This document shows positions 7,500 to 8,068 of a DNA stretch of 8,068 nt, piece after piece. The position numbers were made by a program, and so were the translations under genes. How positions within the stretch are numbered: position 1 is the first letter of the stretch; the number at the start of each line of letters is the position of its first letter. Below the pieces are notes generated by a model. The model made no database searches, was not told the origin of the DNA, and saw only the letters and a program-made list of their open reading frames with translations. The stretch is from Gammaproteobacteria bacterium (GTDB taxonomy: Bacteria; Pseudomonadota; Gammaproteobacteria; Tenderiales; Tenderiaceae). The stretch lies in the NCBI GenBank assembly GCA_027001525.1, contig JALTMR010000044.1:1-8068 (forward strand), in the 5' to 3' direction.

Positions 7500-8068
7500 T
7501 GGCCTGCTCAGTGGTATAGCCATTGGCGCGAATCACCTGCCGCGCGGCCGGGCTGTTCAGAAAGGAGAGAAAACGCCGGGCTGCCGCATTGCCCTCCCCC
7601 CGCAGCAGCAGCGCAGCCTCCTGCGCCAGCGGGGAGTGGAACGACGACGGCACCGGCCAGTAGCGCTGCCGGTTGGCCCGGTTGCGCGGGCTCAGCACCT
7701 GACTCAAGGCGACCAGACCATAGTCCACATTGGCCGAGGCGGTAAACTGAAATGCCTGCGCCACACTCTCTCCCTGGACCAAAACCAGCTGAGGCCCCAC
7801 CCCCAGCCGCGTCAACACCTCCTGCGCCGCCATACCGTAGGGAGCGGTGCGCGGATTGGCCAGTGCCAGACGCCCCTTCAACTGGCGTAACACCTGCTCC
7901 CCCACCGGCCGCTGTGCGTCAGCCGACCACAACACCAACTGCCCCGTGGCGTAGACAAAGCGACTGCCGGCCACAACCTTGCCGGCCTCCGCCAGACGCT
8001 GGGGGTAACGCCTGTCTGCCGCCAGCAGCACATCGTAGGGGGCACCGTGCAGAATCTGGGCGTAGAGC
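7489..8068 (-). CDS. modA: Molybdate ABC transporter periplasmic binding protein, C-terminal 192 residues (cut by the window edge)
   Basis: ModA captures molybdate (or tungstate) in the periplasm and delivers it to ModB. The frame is open to the right edge, so the signal peptide and first third of the protein are outside. The visible part begins LYAQILHGAPYDVLLAADRR, the usual ModA stretch in which an anion-contacting segment is followed by the 'DV-AAD' turn. ANPRTAPYGMAAQEVL, about residues 84-99 of the fragment, is a second hallmark. SVAQAFQFTASANVDYGLVALSQV and the closing FLSFLNSPAARQVIRANGY are also typical of the family. The stop (7489-7491) overlaps the modB start. The operon promoter, and any ModE or Moco-riboswitch control, would lie beyond the window. 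Confidence 0.94.
   Translation of the reverse strand, partial: LYAQILHGAPYDVLLAADRRYPQRLAEAGKVVAGSRFVYATGQLVLWSADAQRPVGEQVLRQLKGRLALANPRTAPYGMAAQEVLTRLGVGPQLVLVQGESVAQAFQFTASANVDYGLVALSQVLSPRNRANRQRYWPVPSSFHSPLAQEAALLLRGEGNAAARRFLSFLNSPAARQVIRANGYTTEQANGT

Overview
The window looks like part of the chromosome of a GC-rich, flagellated gammaproteobacterium. Three things point there: the 'VHLRVHSEYS' DnaE of the Pseudomonas/E. coli type, the neighbourhood of rnhB and dnaE on the same strand, and an E. coli-like RNase HII whose catalytic residues are offset by only two positions. Genus cannot be read from the sequence. A chemoreceptor with both a haem-c motif and a haemerythrin domain fits an organism living near oxic/anoxic boundaries, but that is inference.

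Every protein gene I can support lies on the minus strand, so transcription runs from high to low coordinates. At the right edge sits a molybdate ABC transporter operon: modA (C-terminal part, running off the window), modB and modC, each overlapping the next by 11 nt. A gene for an unassigned small-molecule phosphotransferase of the APH/EcKinase-like fold follows. It overlaps the end of modC by 17 nt and has a perfect Shine-Dalgarno inside modC. After 19 nt comes rnhB (RNase HII), most likely starting at TTG. These five genes look like one transcription unit.

The 365-nt gap between rnhB and the next gene (3733-4097) is not empty. It holds a GC-rich hairpin just after rnhB, a 159-bp palindromic MITE-like element with perfect 18-bp terminal inverted repeats, and a good match to a sigma-28 (FliA) flagellar promoter. 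That promoter reads into a large gene for a methyl-accepting chemotaxis protein (846 aa). The protein has a PilJ-like N-terminal motif, a probable Tll0287/DUF3365-type periplasmic domain with a CxxCH haem site, a HAMP domain, a signalling hairpin and a C-terminal bacteriohaemerythrin domain. A rho-independent terminator closes it. Then dnaE (DNA polymerase III alpha) begins and runs off the left edge.

The main points of interest are the two-metal-cofactor chemoreceptor placed with a mobile-element remnant between rnhB and dnaE, which are normally close neighbours, and the uncharacterised kinase translationally coupled to molybdate uptake genes. I found no CRISPR array, tRNA, rRNA or intact insertion sequence.
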